A stretch of DNA of 64,000 nucleotides from Synoicihabitans lomoniglobus. Lineage in GTDB: Bacteria; Verrucomicrobiota; Verrucomicrobiia; Opitutales; Opitutaceae. The notes below the pieces were generated by a model. It was not told the origin of the DNA. It searched no databases and was given only the letters and a program-made list of their open reading frames with translations. The position numbers and the translations under genes were made by a program. Below are positions 26,533-35,305 of this stretch, in pieces (the first letter of the stretch is position 1; each line of letters starts with the position of its first letter). The DNA lies in NCBI RefSeq assembly GCF_029023725.1, contig NZ_CP119075.1:3529501-3593500 (forward strand). The letters run 5' to 3'.

Positions 26533-27501
26533 TCAGGAGGTGGACGGAGCGGCCGCGGCACCGAGCGGGAGTTCCCACTCGGCGAAGAGCCGGCTGAGTT
26601 CGTCGACGATCTCTCCATAGAGTCGCTGCGAGCCGGAAGAGACAACCGCTTTGGGCGCCCCGGGATGCAATCCCCTCGCCTCCAGACCGGCCGCGACGTT
26701 GAGCGGGAACGTGAGGCGGTCCAACACCGCGCCCACTTCGGCCAGCCGGTCAAACGCCGGTTGAATGTCGCCCGCCTTGTCCGTCCGGCTCACCTCGTAA
26801 AGGTGCACCATGAGTTCCGGCACGATGTTGACCAAACCGCCGATGCAACCCGTGGCGCCGAGGCCGAACACCTCGGGCAACCGCGTGTCCGCGCCGGAGA
26901 ACACCACGAAGTCTTTTTCGCGCCCCAGTTGGATCAACTCGCGGTGGTAGGCGAATTCGCCGCCACTTTGCTTGATGCCCACCATGTTGGCCTGCTCGGC
27001 GAAGGCCGCGACCGTTTCGAGCCCGATGCGCGTCCCGGTGAGTTCGGGGAAGTTGTAGAGAAACGTCGGCAATCCCGAGGACTCCGCCGCGTGGAGGAAG
27101 TGGGCCAGCAGATCGTCCTGCGACGACGGGAAGAATCCCGGCGGCATGATCGTGATCGCGGGCAGACCGATCTCGCGGGCAAAGCGACCAAGCTCGGCCA
27201 CCACCTGGGGGCGAATGTCGCTCACATTGGCGATAACCGGCAGCGGATCGGCGAGCTCCGCCACCAGAGCCAGAGCCTGCTTGCGCTGCTCCAGATCAAA
27301 ATGAGGGAACTCGCCGGTGCTACCCAACGCCAGCACGCCATGCACGCCGTGCTGGCGCAGAAAGGAAAGGTTCTCCGCCAACTCGGCTTGGAGAAGTTGA
27401 CCCGACGCGTCGGTCGGCAGCCAAAGGGCGGCGAAAACCCCTTGGGTCGGCGCGGGTGAAAGGGAGGGAGCGCGAGGCGCTGAAGCTGAATCTATCTTCA
27501 T
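26533..27501 (-). CDS. Dihydrodipicolinate synthase/N-acetylneuraminate lyase family protein
   Basis: This 322-aa protein is a TIM-barrel class I aldolase. It shows the carboxylate-binding loop GSTGE (60-64), the catalytic tyrosine Y149 in YNFPELTG, and the Schiff-base lysine K177 in GIKQSGGEF. Residues VFSGADTRLPEVFGLGATGCIGG form the usual late-barrel block. The family condenses or splits pyruvate with an aldehyde: DapA, NanA, KDG aldolase and others. The genetic setting (symporter, sialidase-fold, sulfatase) favours a catabolic lyase for a 2-keto-3-deoxy sugar acid over lysine synthesis. It is clearly paralogous to the gene at 35306. It overlaps the FG-GAP gene stop by 4 nt. Confidence 0.85.
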   Translation of the reverse strand: MKIDSASAPRAPSLSPAPTQGVFAALWLPTDASGQLLQAELAENLSFLRQHGVHGVLALGSTGEFPHFDLEQRKQALALVAELADPLPVIANVSDIRPQVVAELGRFAREIGLPAITIMPPGFFPSSQDDLLAHFLHAAESSGLPTFLYNFPELTGTRIGLETVAAFAEQANMVGIKQSGGEFAYHRELIQLGREKDFVVFSGADTRLPEVFGLGATGCIGGLVNIVPELMVHLYEVSRTDKAGDIQPAFDRLAEVGAVLDRLTFPLNVAAGLEARGLHPGAPKAVVSSGSQRLYGEIVDELSRLFAEWELPLGAAAAPSTS

Positions 27502-29519
27502 GGTTGGAGAGAAAGGGAGTAAAAGTGGCCGTCTTCGGCACCGATGACCAAAACCTCACGGTCCCCCCAGTGCGCCACCGTCGGCGTGGTGGAATGGGCT
27601 GCGAGCCGGGTCGTGCTGACCGGTCCATCGTCTTGAAAACTCCAGAGTCCCGCGGCATCACGACCGAGCCCGCGCAGGACGTTGATGTTGGTATCGCTGT
27701 TCACGAGCAGATCGAGCTGCCCGTCACGGTCCCAATCAAAGAAGGTGAAGGTGCGACGGCCGCTGCCGCCCGCGTCCCGGGAGTTCAGTCGCAACAAACC
27801 GGATACCTCGTTCACGGGCCGTCCCTTGCTGTCAAACTCGGACACCCCTTCCCCGCGGAAGATGCGCTGCGGGGCTTGCAAAACCAAAGCGCCGTCCGGC
27901 GTGCGGCTCCGCTCAAAGAAGGCGAGGTAGCCATCCGGGTCCAACATGACCAAGTCCAGCAATCCGTCCTGATTCCAATCGATGAGCTGGGGCGTCGTGC
28001 GCCATTGCGTTACGAGCGCACCGGGCTCCGGCGTCCACCAGACCCAGCTCGGTTTCGGGGTCTCGCCGGACCAAGCGACTTTGATCGGTTCCGCGGCGGC
28101 GAGACGCGGCGCCGTGACGGTGCCGACGTTGCGATACAACAAAATTTTGCCCCAAATGCCATTGGTCACGACGTCGAGCAGGCCGTCGCCGTCCCAATCG
28201 CCCACGCTCGGGTTGGTGTAACCCCACTTGGCTTCGGCCGGTCCTTGAATCGAACCGTTGGGACCCGCCATTTCGCGCAGGACTTCATCGCCGGCCGCCA
28301 GGTAAACCGGCGCCGCCCAGCGTGGCGTGTCACCGCCGAGATTCTTGATGAACCCGATGTGACCGGCGGTGTCGCCGACGATCAAGTCCTCTAGTCCATC
28401 CCCGTCCCAATCGACGCTCACCGGCGCCGAAAGCGCGCCAAATTTCAGCGCGTCGGCCCGTTGGCGGAAATACCGGGGAGTCAGGAATTGCGGCACACCA
28501 TCGACCAACGCTCCGGTGCCTTCGATGAACGCAACCCGACCGTCCTCGTCGCCGACCACCAGATCGAGCACCCCGTCACCGTTGAAGTCCACCGCCACGG
28601 GGGTGATCATGCACAGTTCCATTTTCAGGGGCTTGCCGCCGACCATGAGTTCCCGACCTGCCGCGTAGCGCGGCGTGGTGCGCGTTCCCACATTTTCGAA
28701 ATAGGTGAAACCATCGACGAATTCACCGCACAGGATATCGAGGTCACCATCCTGGTCGAAGTCCTCGAAACTGGGCGACGGCATGCCATACACGTCGAGG
28801 GGATTTCCCTCGATGGTGGTGAGTTTGGACGGTTCGCCGTAAACGGGGTCGGCCGTCGTGCCGGTGTTTTCCAACAGATAAACGTAGCCGTGAAGCGGTC
28901 CATTGGTCCACGTGCCGTCCTGATCCCAGGCATCGTCCCAACCGTAATCGCCCCAGAAGCCGATACCCACGGCCAGATCGAGGTCTCCATCGCCATCGTG
29001 ATCGACGAATTTCCACTGATTGGCGCGCACGTTGCCCTCCCCGATGTGAATCGCCGTGGGGTCGCCGAGGGTCACCGGATGCGCGAGACCCGAGTTACGA
29101 AAGTCGGGATAGTAGGCCCCCTTGGTGGTCACCATCGGTTGACCATCAATGTAGGAAACCTGCGGCGAAGGTCCTTTGCCGGCGGGGCCGATGTTGTCGC
29201 CCGGCCCGAAGAGCGGCAGGCGCGTGACCGGGTCATACTCGCCCGTATTCAGAAAAACATACACCCCGTTGGAGGGCGTGTCGGTGCAGGCCACGACGAG
29301 ATCCATCAGGCCGTCTTCGTTCCAATCCATGGGCAGAGGCCACGCCCACAGGCCCACGCCCAGGTCGGTGATCAACCCGGGGTGATTGTAGGCGATCTGG
29401 GTAACCGCTCCCGCGGGAGCGGCCGGAGCGATCGAAGGCATTGATGCCAGCGCGGCCAGACCCGCGAGCATCGCGCCGGGAGCGCGCAGAATCGAAGCGA
29501 AGGAAAGGGATGTTTTCAT
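27498..29519 (-). CDS. Exported FG-GAP/VCBS repeat protein
   Basis: This 673-aa protein has a signal peptide ending about residue 34 (SIAPAA). It is made of repeated Ca2+-binding-type loops of the D-x-D-x-D-G form: DWNEDGLMDLVV, DHDGDGDLDLAV, DFDQDGDLDILC, DFNGDGVLDLVV, DWDGDGLEDLIV, DWDGDGLLDVVT, DWNQDGLLDLVM and DWDRDGQLDLLV. These eight blades suggest an integrin-alpha-like propeller that binds glycan or protein on the cell surface. It lies between a sulfatase (24 nt upstream) and the lyase (4-nt overlap), so it is part of the catabolic operon. It could be a glycan-binding partner of the TonB receptor, since no SusD is present; that is inference. It might also be an unusual lyase. Confidence 0.8.
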   Translation of the reverse strand: MKTSLSFASILRAPGAMLAGLAALASMPSIAPAAPAGAVTQIAYNHPGLITDLGVGLWAWPLPMDWNEDGLMDLVVACTDTPSNGVYVFLNTGEYDPVTRLPLFGPGDNIGPAGKGPSPQVSYIDGQPMVTTKGAYYPDFRNSGLAHPVTLGDPTAIHIGEGNVRANQWKFVDHDGDGDLDLAVGIGFWGDYGWDDAWDQDGTWTNGPLHGYVYLLENTGTTADPVYGEPSKLTTIEGNPLDVYGMPSPSFEDFDQDGDLDILCGEFVDGFTYFENVGTRTTPRYAAGRELMVGGKPLKMELCMITPVAVDFNGDGVLDLVVGDEDGRVAFIEGTGALVDGVPQFLTPRYFRQRADALKFGALSAPVSVDWDGDGLEDLIVGDTAGHIGFIKNLGGDTPRWAAPVYLAAGDEVLREMAGPNGSIQGPAEAKWGYTNPSVGDWDGDGLLDVVTNGIWGKILLYRNVGTVTAPRLAAAEPIKVAWSGETPKPSWVWWTPEPGALVTQWRTTPQLIDWNQDGLLDLVMLDPDGYLAFFERSRTPDGALVLQAPQRIFRGEGVSEFDSKGRPVNEVSGLLRLNSRDAGGSGRRTFTFFDWDRDGQLDLLVNSDTNINVLRGLGRDAAGLWSFQDDGPVSTTRLAAHSTTPTVAHWGDREVLVIGAEDGHFYSLSLQP

Positions 29520-29543
29520 AAAAGGGAGGGGAAACGGGGGAAG

Positions 29544-30998
29544 TTAAAGCGGGGTCGGCAGTCGCGCGTTGACGCGGCTCAGATAATGGTCGAGTTGGCG
29601 GCGCAGATCGCCGACGCGTTCCGGCTGGGACCGGCTCAGGTCGTGCTGTTCGCCGGGGTCCGTCGCGAGATCGTAGAGTTCGTCGCGATCGGCCTCGTAA
29701 AAATGAATCAACTTGTAATCACCGGATCGGATCGCCGACTGCGGATAGGTCCGGCTCATGGCAAAATCATCGACGCCGACTTCCGGGAGTTTTTCATCAA
29801 AATCAGTTTCGGGGTGGTAATAGGGAAAATGCCACACGAGCGGGGTCGGTCGCTGGATCGGGCCACGACGTTCCCAGAGCGGGAGCAGGTTGACCCCGTC
29901 GAGCGGCACCTGCGCGTCAGGCGTGATGTCGGCCACCGCGGCGAGCGTTGGCAGGAGGTCGGTGCCAATGATCGGAGTGTCGTCCGTTTGACCGGCCGGC
30001 ACACGACCGGGCCATCGCACCATGAACGGCACGCGCAGCCCCCCTTCGTAGGTGTTCCACTTGCTGCCGCGAGCGGGACCATTGGCGGCGTATTGCGGAT
30101 GACCGCCGTTGTCGGAGGTGAAAATCACGAGGGTGTTTTCGGCCAAGCCAAGGTCGTCGAGCTCCCGGAGCACGCGACCCACGAGTTCATCGAGGGTTTC
30201 GACCATGGCGCCGTAAGTGGCGCGAGCGGGGTCGGCGTCGGCGGGCAAGCGCGAGGCGATATCCTGTTCCAGCCAGTGGGCCCGAGAGTCGATCGGCGTG
30301 TGCACGTAGTAGTGCGCCAACCACAGCAGAAAAGGTTCGTCACGATGACGGCGCATGAAACCGATGGCCTTGTCAGTAAGCGCGTCGGCCCCGAAATCCC
30401 CCGCGGGCAAAGGCGGCTCGGGCGATGCATTGCGCCCGCGATAGTGGTAGGGGTGGCTGCCAAATTCCTGATCGCCTTCGGCAAAGCCCTGTTGCCGGGG
30501 CCCGTGGGTGTCGGACCAGTGGAGATAGCCTCCATTGTGCGCGCTGACGTGCCACTTGCCGTAGAGACCGGTGCGGTAGCCCGCATCGCGCAGGAGCTCG
30601 CCGACGGTGGTTTCGGACAACGGCAGATTGAGCGGATAAGGAGGGATTTTCAGCGCGTGTGGATCGACCGTCGTGCCGGGCAATTTGGTCACGAACTCGA
30701 AGTTCAGACGAGCCGGTGAGCGTCCGGTCAAAAATGCGGATCGGGACGCCGAACAAATCGGGGCCGGCGCATAGGCGTGGGTAAAACGCAGACTCTGGGA
30801 TGCGAGCCGGTCGAGATGCGGCGTGCGATGCCACGGACTGCCATCGATCGCCAGGTCACGCCAACCGAGGTCGTCGGCCAGAATGAAAACGATGTTGGGT
30901 TTGGTCGCCGTCTTGGTTCCGGCGGCGATGCTTGAACCAACCCCGCCGAGAGCGAGGCAAGTCAGGAGCAGACCAAAAAACGGACGGACCTTAAACAT
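29544..30998 (-). CDS. Sulfatase (formylglycine-dependent, S1 family)
   Basis: This 484-aa protein from the ATG at 30998 has a signal peptide (MFKVRPFFGLLLTCLALGGV...). The metal ligands start with FILADDLGW. The maturation motif is CSASRSAFLTGR, with Cys82 to become formylglycine; alanine replaces the more common proline in C-x-P-x-R, which is accepted in the family. Y-G-K-W-H and F-T-S-D-N-G-G, with G-S-K-W-N-T-Y-E-G-G-L-R-V-P further on, are standard sulfatase blocks. It removes sulfate esters from a glycan in the periplasm or outside. Upstream Mets at 31046 would give a start without a signal peptide at the N-terminus. No anaerobic maturase gene is in the window. Confidence 0.88.
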   Translation of the reverse strand: MFKVRPFFGLLLTCLALGGVGSSIAAGTKTATKPNIVFILADDLGWRDLAIDGSPWHRTPHLDRLASQSLRFTHAYAPAPICSASRSAFLTGRSPARLNFEFVTKLPGTTVDPHALKIPPYPLNLPLSETTVGELLRDAGYRTGLYGKWHVSAHNGGYLHWSDTHGPRQQGFAEGDQEFGSHPYHYRGRNASPEPPLPAGDFGADALTDKAIGFMRRHRDEPFLLWLAHYYVHTPIDSRAHWLEQDIASRLPADADPARATYGAMVETLDELVGRVLRELDDLGLAENTLVIFTSDNGGHPQYAANGPARGSKWNTYEGGLRVPFMVRWPGRVPAGQTDDTPIIGTDLLPTLAAVADITPDAQVPLDGVNLLPLWERRGPIQRPTPLVWHFPYYHPETDFDEKLPEVGVDDFAMSRTYPQSAIRSGDYKLIHFYEADRDELYDLATDPGEQHDLSRSQPERVGDLRRQLDHYLSRVNARLPTPL

Positions 30999-31096
30999 GG
31001 GGAAAAGAGGGGAATGCCGCGCGCGGTGCGAAGCGGCGCGGACCAAGAGAGTTGAATTGAAATAGTGAATACAGAGTCCGACGAATCACGTCGGCT

Positions 31097-31130
31097 AAAA
31101 ACGGGCCGGGGAGAATCGCCCCCCGGCCCG
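31097..31130 (-). terminator. Strong intrinsic terminator after TonB receptor gene
   Basis: CGGGCCGGGG (31102-31111) and CCCCGGCCCG (31121-31130) form a perfect 10-bp GC stem with a 9-nt loop. On the minus strand it is followed at once by five T (31097-31101). It lies 15 nt after the receptor stop and about 100 nt before the sulfatase start, so the downstream enzyme genes need read-through or a separate promoter. Confidence 0.85.
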
Positions 31131-31145
31131 GAAGGAGCAGCTTAC

Positions 31146-33467
31146 TTAGAAGCTATACTTGTAGGTGAGCCGGATGTCGCGCAGCGGATTGGTGCGCGTC
31201 ACGATGTAGGGCTCGTTGGTCACATTCTTCACCAACAGGTCGATGCTGTTGTTGCGGTTGATGGTGTAGTCCACGCCCAGATCCATGCGCCATTGGCTGG
31301 AGTCCATTTCGATGCGGCTGAGCGCACCGCCGACTTGCTGCATGAACGGACCGATCATGCTGATACCGCCGCGCACCCCGAAGCCTTTGCCATTCGCATT
31401 CGTGAAATCGTAGCGCGTGAAGACGCTGCCATTCCATTCCGGGCTGTGACGAATGGGACGGGTGCCACCGGTGATGGGTTGCGACGTTTTCAGCGTGCCG
31501 AAGGCGACGTTCAGATCCCATTGCTCAGTGATTTTGCCAAACAACGCGAGTTCGATGCCGGAACCGACGTCGCCGTCCGTGACAAATTTCTTGAGGGCGG
31601 ACAGCACCGGATCACCGAGGGTGTCAGGCGCCTGGGAAGTCGTATCGACGCGGTCATTACCGAACTTGCCCGTGGTGGTGATGTCGTAATACGAGGCCGT
31701 GTAGGTGACCCGGTTTTCGAACAGGTAGCCCTTGAAGCCGAATTCGGTGAGCTCGGTCGAAGGCGTGCCGCTGATGCGTTCCTGCAGACGAGGGTCACCG
31801 GCCGGCAGGTCGCTCCACACATTGGTGGTGGCCGTCGGATTGTTCTGCGTGCTGACGATGCCGTAGACGGAGAAGTGGTCGTTCACCTTGAACGTGCCCG
31901 CGGCGCGCCAGGAGTTGACGGTGGACTTGGTCTTGGCGGAGTCCGTGTTGGTGAGGTAGTTCCGTTGGTAACCTTCACCGGTGTCGCGACGGTAGCCGCC
32001 GGAGAGCAGGAGGCGATTGTTCAGCAAGTTGGCATCCTGTTGGATGTAGTAACCGAACTCGTCGTAATAGTCGTCCGTGGCGCGGGATACGCGCACACTG
32101 CCGGGCTCGATGCTGCGACCGACCCAGGCGTTTTCGGGGTTCTTCAAATCGATGAAGGAATAACGCACCGGGATGGTGCCGGGCGTGTCCTTGCGGTAGG
32201 TCGTGCGGTCCTTGTAGGAGTAGCCCACGAGGGTGACGAAATTGAGGTTCTCCGAACCGTATTCGACGTTGAGGTCACCCTGCAGGGTGAGACGGTTCGA
32301 CGAGCCGTGGACGTAACCCTGCTGCACCGGAATATAGACGCCGTTGGGGTCATACTGCGTGGCGGGATCGTTTTTGAATTCATCCGAAATGCTGGTGTGG
32401 GGCGTCGGGAAATTGCTCTCCGCATCCCACCATTCGCCGTCCTTGGAATCTTCAAAATGGCTGATGGCCTGGCGGAACTGAATCTGATCCGTGAATTTGT
32501 GGGTCACGATACCGAGCAAGGACATGACGGTGTCATCCGTGCCGCGTTGCGGTCCGCCAATGTTGAAGTTGGAAGGCAGGTTCAACGCCGTGATCGGATC
32601 GCTGGCGTCGCCGATGACCGGAATCTCCTTGCGATAAACGGCGGGAATCCAAGCGAAACCATGGCCCGGGGCGCGGGCCGGAGCCTCGATGTCCATGAAC
32701 TCACCCACGACCGCGATATCCGTCTTCTCGTTCACCACCCAGCGAAGCGAGGGGTAGAGCGCGGACGTCTTGAATTCCGCGAAGTCGAAATAGTGATCGT
32801 GGTTGTCCCAAGAAGCGGCCACCCGACCGTAGATGCCCTTGTCGGCGTTGACCGCGAAATTGTGATCGATCGTCGCCCGCATCCCGTTCTTGTCGTGCTC
32901 GCCGGAGGAGAGCTGGACGCTGGTATTGGTGAAATCACGACCCACGAAAGGCTTCTTGAGCACGAAATTGATATAACCCGAATCGGTGCCACGACCCTGC
33001 ACGGCGGAGGCCGGACCCTTGACGACTTCCATGCGCTCATAGCCGAACATGTCCCGACGGTAGGAGCCGGTATCGATGCCATCGGTGAAGGACGAACCGT
33101 TGGTGAAGCCGCGAATCAGAATCGAATTGGGACCGGTGCCGGCGGAGGAATTCCGCACTTGGGCATTGGCCACGTAAACGAAAGCTTCATCCATCATGCG
33201 CGCGCCGGTGTCTTCGAGGAACTCGGCGGGAACCACGTCGACCGATTGAGGCAGATCGATCAGCTCGCGATTGGTGCGGGTCAGCACGTTGGTTTGAGTG
33301 GGACGGTAACCGGCATCGGTATCCGCTGAAATCTCGAAGGGGTCCAACTGAATGACGTCGGACGAAGGTGCAGTTTGGCCTAAAAGTATACAGGGGAGGA
33401 AGGCCAGCGCACAGCCAATGACCGTTTGAGAACGGCCTCGGCGAGGGGAGTATGGGGGGTGTTTCAT
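31146..33467 (-). CDS. TonB-dependent outer-membrane receptor
   Basis: This 773-aa protein has a signal peptide after a basic start (PRRGRSQTVIGCALAFLPCILLG). A TonB-box-like segment (DVIQLDPFEIS) precedes the plug domain with LIDLPQSVDVVP, ILIRGF, ERMEVVKGPASAVQGRG and GYINFVLKKP. The barrel ends RDIRLTYKYSF, with the terminal aromatic expected for outer-membrane insertion. The plug is FhuA/FhuE-like in pattern, but the genetic context suggests glycan oligosaccharide uptake. No SusD gene accompanies it. It is downstream of a LacI regulator with palindromic sites in the 328-nt gap, and is followed by a strong terminator. Confidence 0.9.
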   Translation of the reverse strand: MKHPPYSPRRGRSQTVIGCALAFLPCILLGQTAPSSDVIQLDPFEISADTDAGYRPTQTNVLTRTNRELIDLPQSVDVVPAEFLEDTGARMMDEAFVYVANAQVRNSSAGTGPNSILIRGFTNGSSFTDGIDTGSYRRDMFGYERMEVVKGPASAVQGRGTDSGYINFVLKKPFVGRDFTNTSVQLSSGEHDKNGMRATIDHNFAVNADKGIYGRVAASWDNHDHYFDFAEFKTSALYPSLRWVVNEKTDIAVVGEFMDIEAPARAPGHGFAWIPAVYRKEIPVIGDASDPITALNLPSNFNIGGPQRGTDDTVMSLLGIVTHKFTDQIQFRQAISHFEDSKDGEWWDAESNFPTPHTSISDEFKNDPATQYDPNGVYIPVQQGYVHGSSNRLTLQGDLNVEYGSENLNFVTLVGYSYKDRTTYRKDTPGTIPVRYSFIDLKNPENAWVGRSIEPGSVRVSRATDDYYDEFGYYIQQDANLLNNRLLLSGGYRRDTGEGYQRNYLTNTDSAKTKSTVNSWRAAGTFKVNDHFSVYGIVSTQNNPTATTNVWSDLPAGDPRLQERISGTPSTELTEFGFKGYLFENRVTYTASYYDITTTGKFGNDRVDTTSQAPDTLGDPVLSALKKFVTDGDVGSGIELALFGKITEQWDLNVAFGTLKTSQPITGGTRPIRHSPEWNGSVFTRYDFTNANGKGFGVRGGISMIGPFMQQVGGALSRIEMDSSQWRMDLGVDYTINRNNSIDLLVKNVTNEPYIVTRTNPLRDIRLTYKYSF

Positions 33468-33795
33468 AGTTTGGGTGAGGGAGTCGAATGGATTGTAGGT
33501 CTTGATTTGGGCTCCTGCGCCCGGCCCGGCATGAGATATTAGCTATTGATTTGCTTTAACTTACATTACCCGGGTAAACCGATCGCGAACAGGAGGGGGC
33601 GAAAGTCGACGAGGCAATGGAGATGCGGCGAGGCAGAAAGCGGGCGTTGCACAAATTTTGCACAAACGTTTTAGCAATTTACCAAAAACAATGGGGATAA
33701 ATCCAAGACGGGGTTGAGGGGCGGAACGTTGCCGTTTTTGCTAAATGGATTTAGCTGCGTCAAGCGGATTCCTCCCTGATTCTTATTTTGTATCC
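33468..33795 (-). promoter_or_regulatory. Regulatory gap before TonB receptor (two palindromes, one direct repeat)
   Basis: This 328-nt gap lies between the lacI stop and the receptor start. It holds GCTAAAT-GG-ATTTAGC at 33740-33755 (perfect 7-bp arms), with another TTTAGC half-site at 33670-33675. A perfect 12-bp palindrome TTACCCGGGTAA is at 33566-33577. TTGCACAAA is directly repeated at 33647-33655 and 33658-33666, 11 bp apart. On the minus strand an AT-rich run with TAATAT lies about 75 nt before the start codon, just downstream of the 12-bp palindrome; it may be the -10 box. The palindromes are plausible operators for the adjacent LacI-type regulator. Confidence 0.55.
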
Positions 33796-34869
33796 TTAAC
33801 CTTCCCCGCGATCGGATTGCCCGGCCCGCCGCCGCAGCGTCGAGGCGCGCACCAATACGGGTGGCGTGGTCAAAACTTCCTGGGGAATCCCTTTTTCGCC
33901 ACGCAGATAGCGAAACAACAGCGGCACGGCTTCGGCCACCATGGCATCGTTGGCACCCGCGACGGTCGTGAGAGGCGGATCAAAATACTCGGCCAATTCG
34001 TTGTCGCCCACCCCGACCACCGCCACATCGTCGGGCACCGCATACCCCCGCCGTTTCAAGGTTTGGTAGGCGCCGATGGTGAGACTGTCCGTGACCGAAA
34101 ACAACCCGTCCACCTTCCCTCCCCCCGCCAGATGGGCATCGATGGCGGCGGCACCTTGAGAAGGTTGCAGTCCCTCACTGACGAGCTCAATCGGCTCATG
34201 GCCGGTCAATTCCCGCGCGGTGTGTTTGAACGCGGCCAGTCGGTTGGAGGTGGTGTGCGTCAGACTGCGGCCCCGCAACACGGTAAGGTGCTGACCGCCC
34301 GCGCCCAGCAACAATTCCACCGCGTGACGCCCCACTAAATCGGGCGCCTCCAACACACAGCAGTAACCCGCAATGCTACGACCCAGCACCACGACCGGAT
34401 AGGGTAGTTTGGCTTGCGCGAGGAAGGCATCGTCCTCGTGTAACGTGTTGGTGATCATTACCCCGTGATACCTGTCCGCTTCCAGTAATCCGGGTTTTTC
34501 GGCCAAACGCCCCGCGTGAAACATTTCAATCGCCACCGAATACCGGGTATGCGTCGTGGTCTGAACATCCACGGCTCGTTGCAACGCGTGCAGCGCTTGA
34601 CCGACCAACGGCAAGGGCGCTTCGAACGACGTAAATATCGCGAGGTCGAACTGCCGGGTCGACGCTTTGTGCGAACGCAATCTTCGGCCCGCCATGTTGG
34701 GCACGTAACCCAACTCCAACGCCGCCTCGCGAATTCGTTTGGCGGTTTTTTCCGCGATGCGCCGCTCCACATGCCGATTCGCCAACACCGAGGAAACCGT
34801 CGCCGTCGACACCCCGAGATGGGTGGCCAGCTCGTAAATCGTAATCGGGGGTTTGCCAGATGAACTCAT
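33796..34869 (-). CDS. LacI-family transcriptional regulator
   Basis: This 357-aa protein starts at the ATG at 34869 (MSSSGKPPITIYELA). The LacI helix-turn-helix is at residues 8-55: ITIYELATHLGVSTATVSSVLANR, then R-I-R-E-A-A-L-E-L-G-Y-V-P-N hinge. A periplasmic-binding-protein-like sensor domain follows, with GVMITN, PVVVLGR, DGLFSVTDSLTIGAYQTLKRRG and VPDDVAVVGVGDNELAEYFDPPLTTV. It would bind a sugar or its phosphate and control the neighbouring transport genes. It sits upstream of the TonB receptor in the same direction. An alternative start at 34905 adds 12 residues with no family match. Confidence 0.92.
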   Translation of the reverse strand: MSSSGKPPITIYELATHLGVSTATVSSVLANRHVERRIAEKTAKRIREAALELGYVPNMAGRRLRSHKASTRQFDLAIFTSFEAPLPLVGQALHALQRAVDVQTTTHTRYSVAIEMFHAGRLAEKPGLLEADRYHGVMITNTLHEDDAFLAQAKLPYPVVVLGRSIAGYCCVLEAPDLVGRHAVELLLGAGGQHLTVLRGRSLTHTTSNRLAAFKHTARELTGHEPIELVSEGLQPSQGAAAIDAHLAGGGKVDGLFSVTDSLTIGAYQTLKRRGYAVPDDVAVVGVGDNELAEYFDPPLTTVAGANDAMVAEAVPLLFRYLRGEKGIPQEVLTTPPVLVRASTLRRRAGQSDRGEG

Positions 34870-35305
34870 GTCAGCGCGTAGCGGGTTGGTTTGCCGGAAG
34901 CGCAAGCGATCCGTGCTTGAAAGACCCCGTTGTCCTCTGGTTTCGGCTTACACCCAAGGACTTCACTCCGGCCCGCGCGGGGGTATTCAGAATCCGACGA
35001 CGGGGGCGAACACAACCAAGCCGTTCCAGGCGGACGGGCATCATGGGTGATGCATGTTCCAGCATGGAAGGGGTCGAAAAATCATCATGTAGTTCGGCTG
35101 TCACAGGGGCGGAGACTGCTCCTTTTTGATGAGCTAATTCGATTTTGCAATCACACGATTTCCCGATGTCACCGCTACCACCTGTTTTCGGCCCCACATC
35201 GAACCGGGTTGGCCCGTGGGTCATCCGCGCTGGAAAAGGCATCGATAATCCCAACCCGCGAAGCTCGCAAAGCACTCGGAAATCGGCAGCGCGATCACGC
35301 ATGGC
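34870..35305. other. Gap between lyase and lacI genes
   Basis: About 436 bases separate the end of module A from the lacI start. Open frames occur on both strands but none shows a domain or family pattern. It presumably holds the lacI promoter; I see no clear -35/-10 pair, terminator or palindrome. Confidence 0.4.

Noticed and set aside
31065..33329. 754-residue open frame antisense to the TonB receptor
   Set aside because: It is a shadow of the receptor, covers the terminator at its start and has no family motifs.
34871..35302. 143-residue minus-strand open frame in the gap before lacI
   Set aside because: No start context, no domain and a competing plus-strand frame of equal length; treated as noise.
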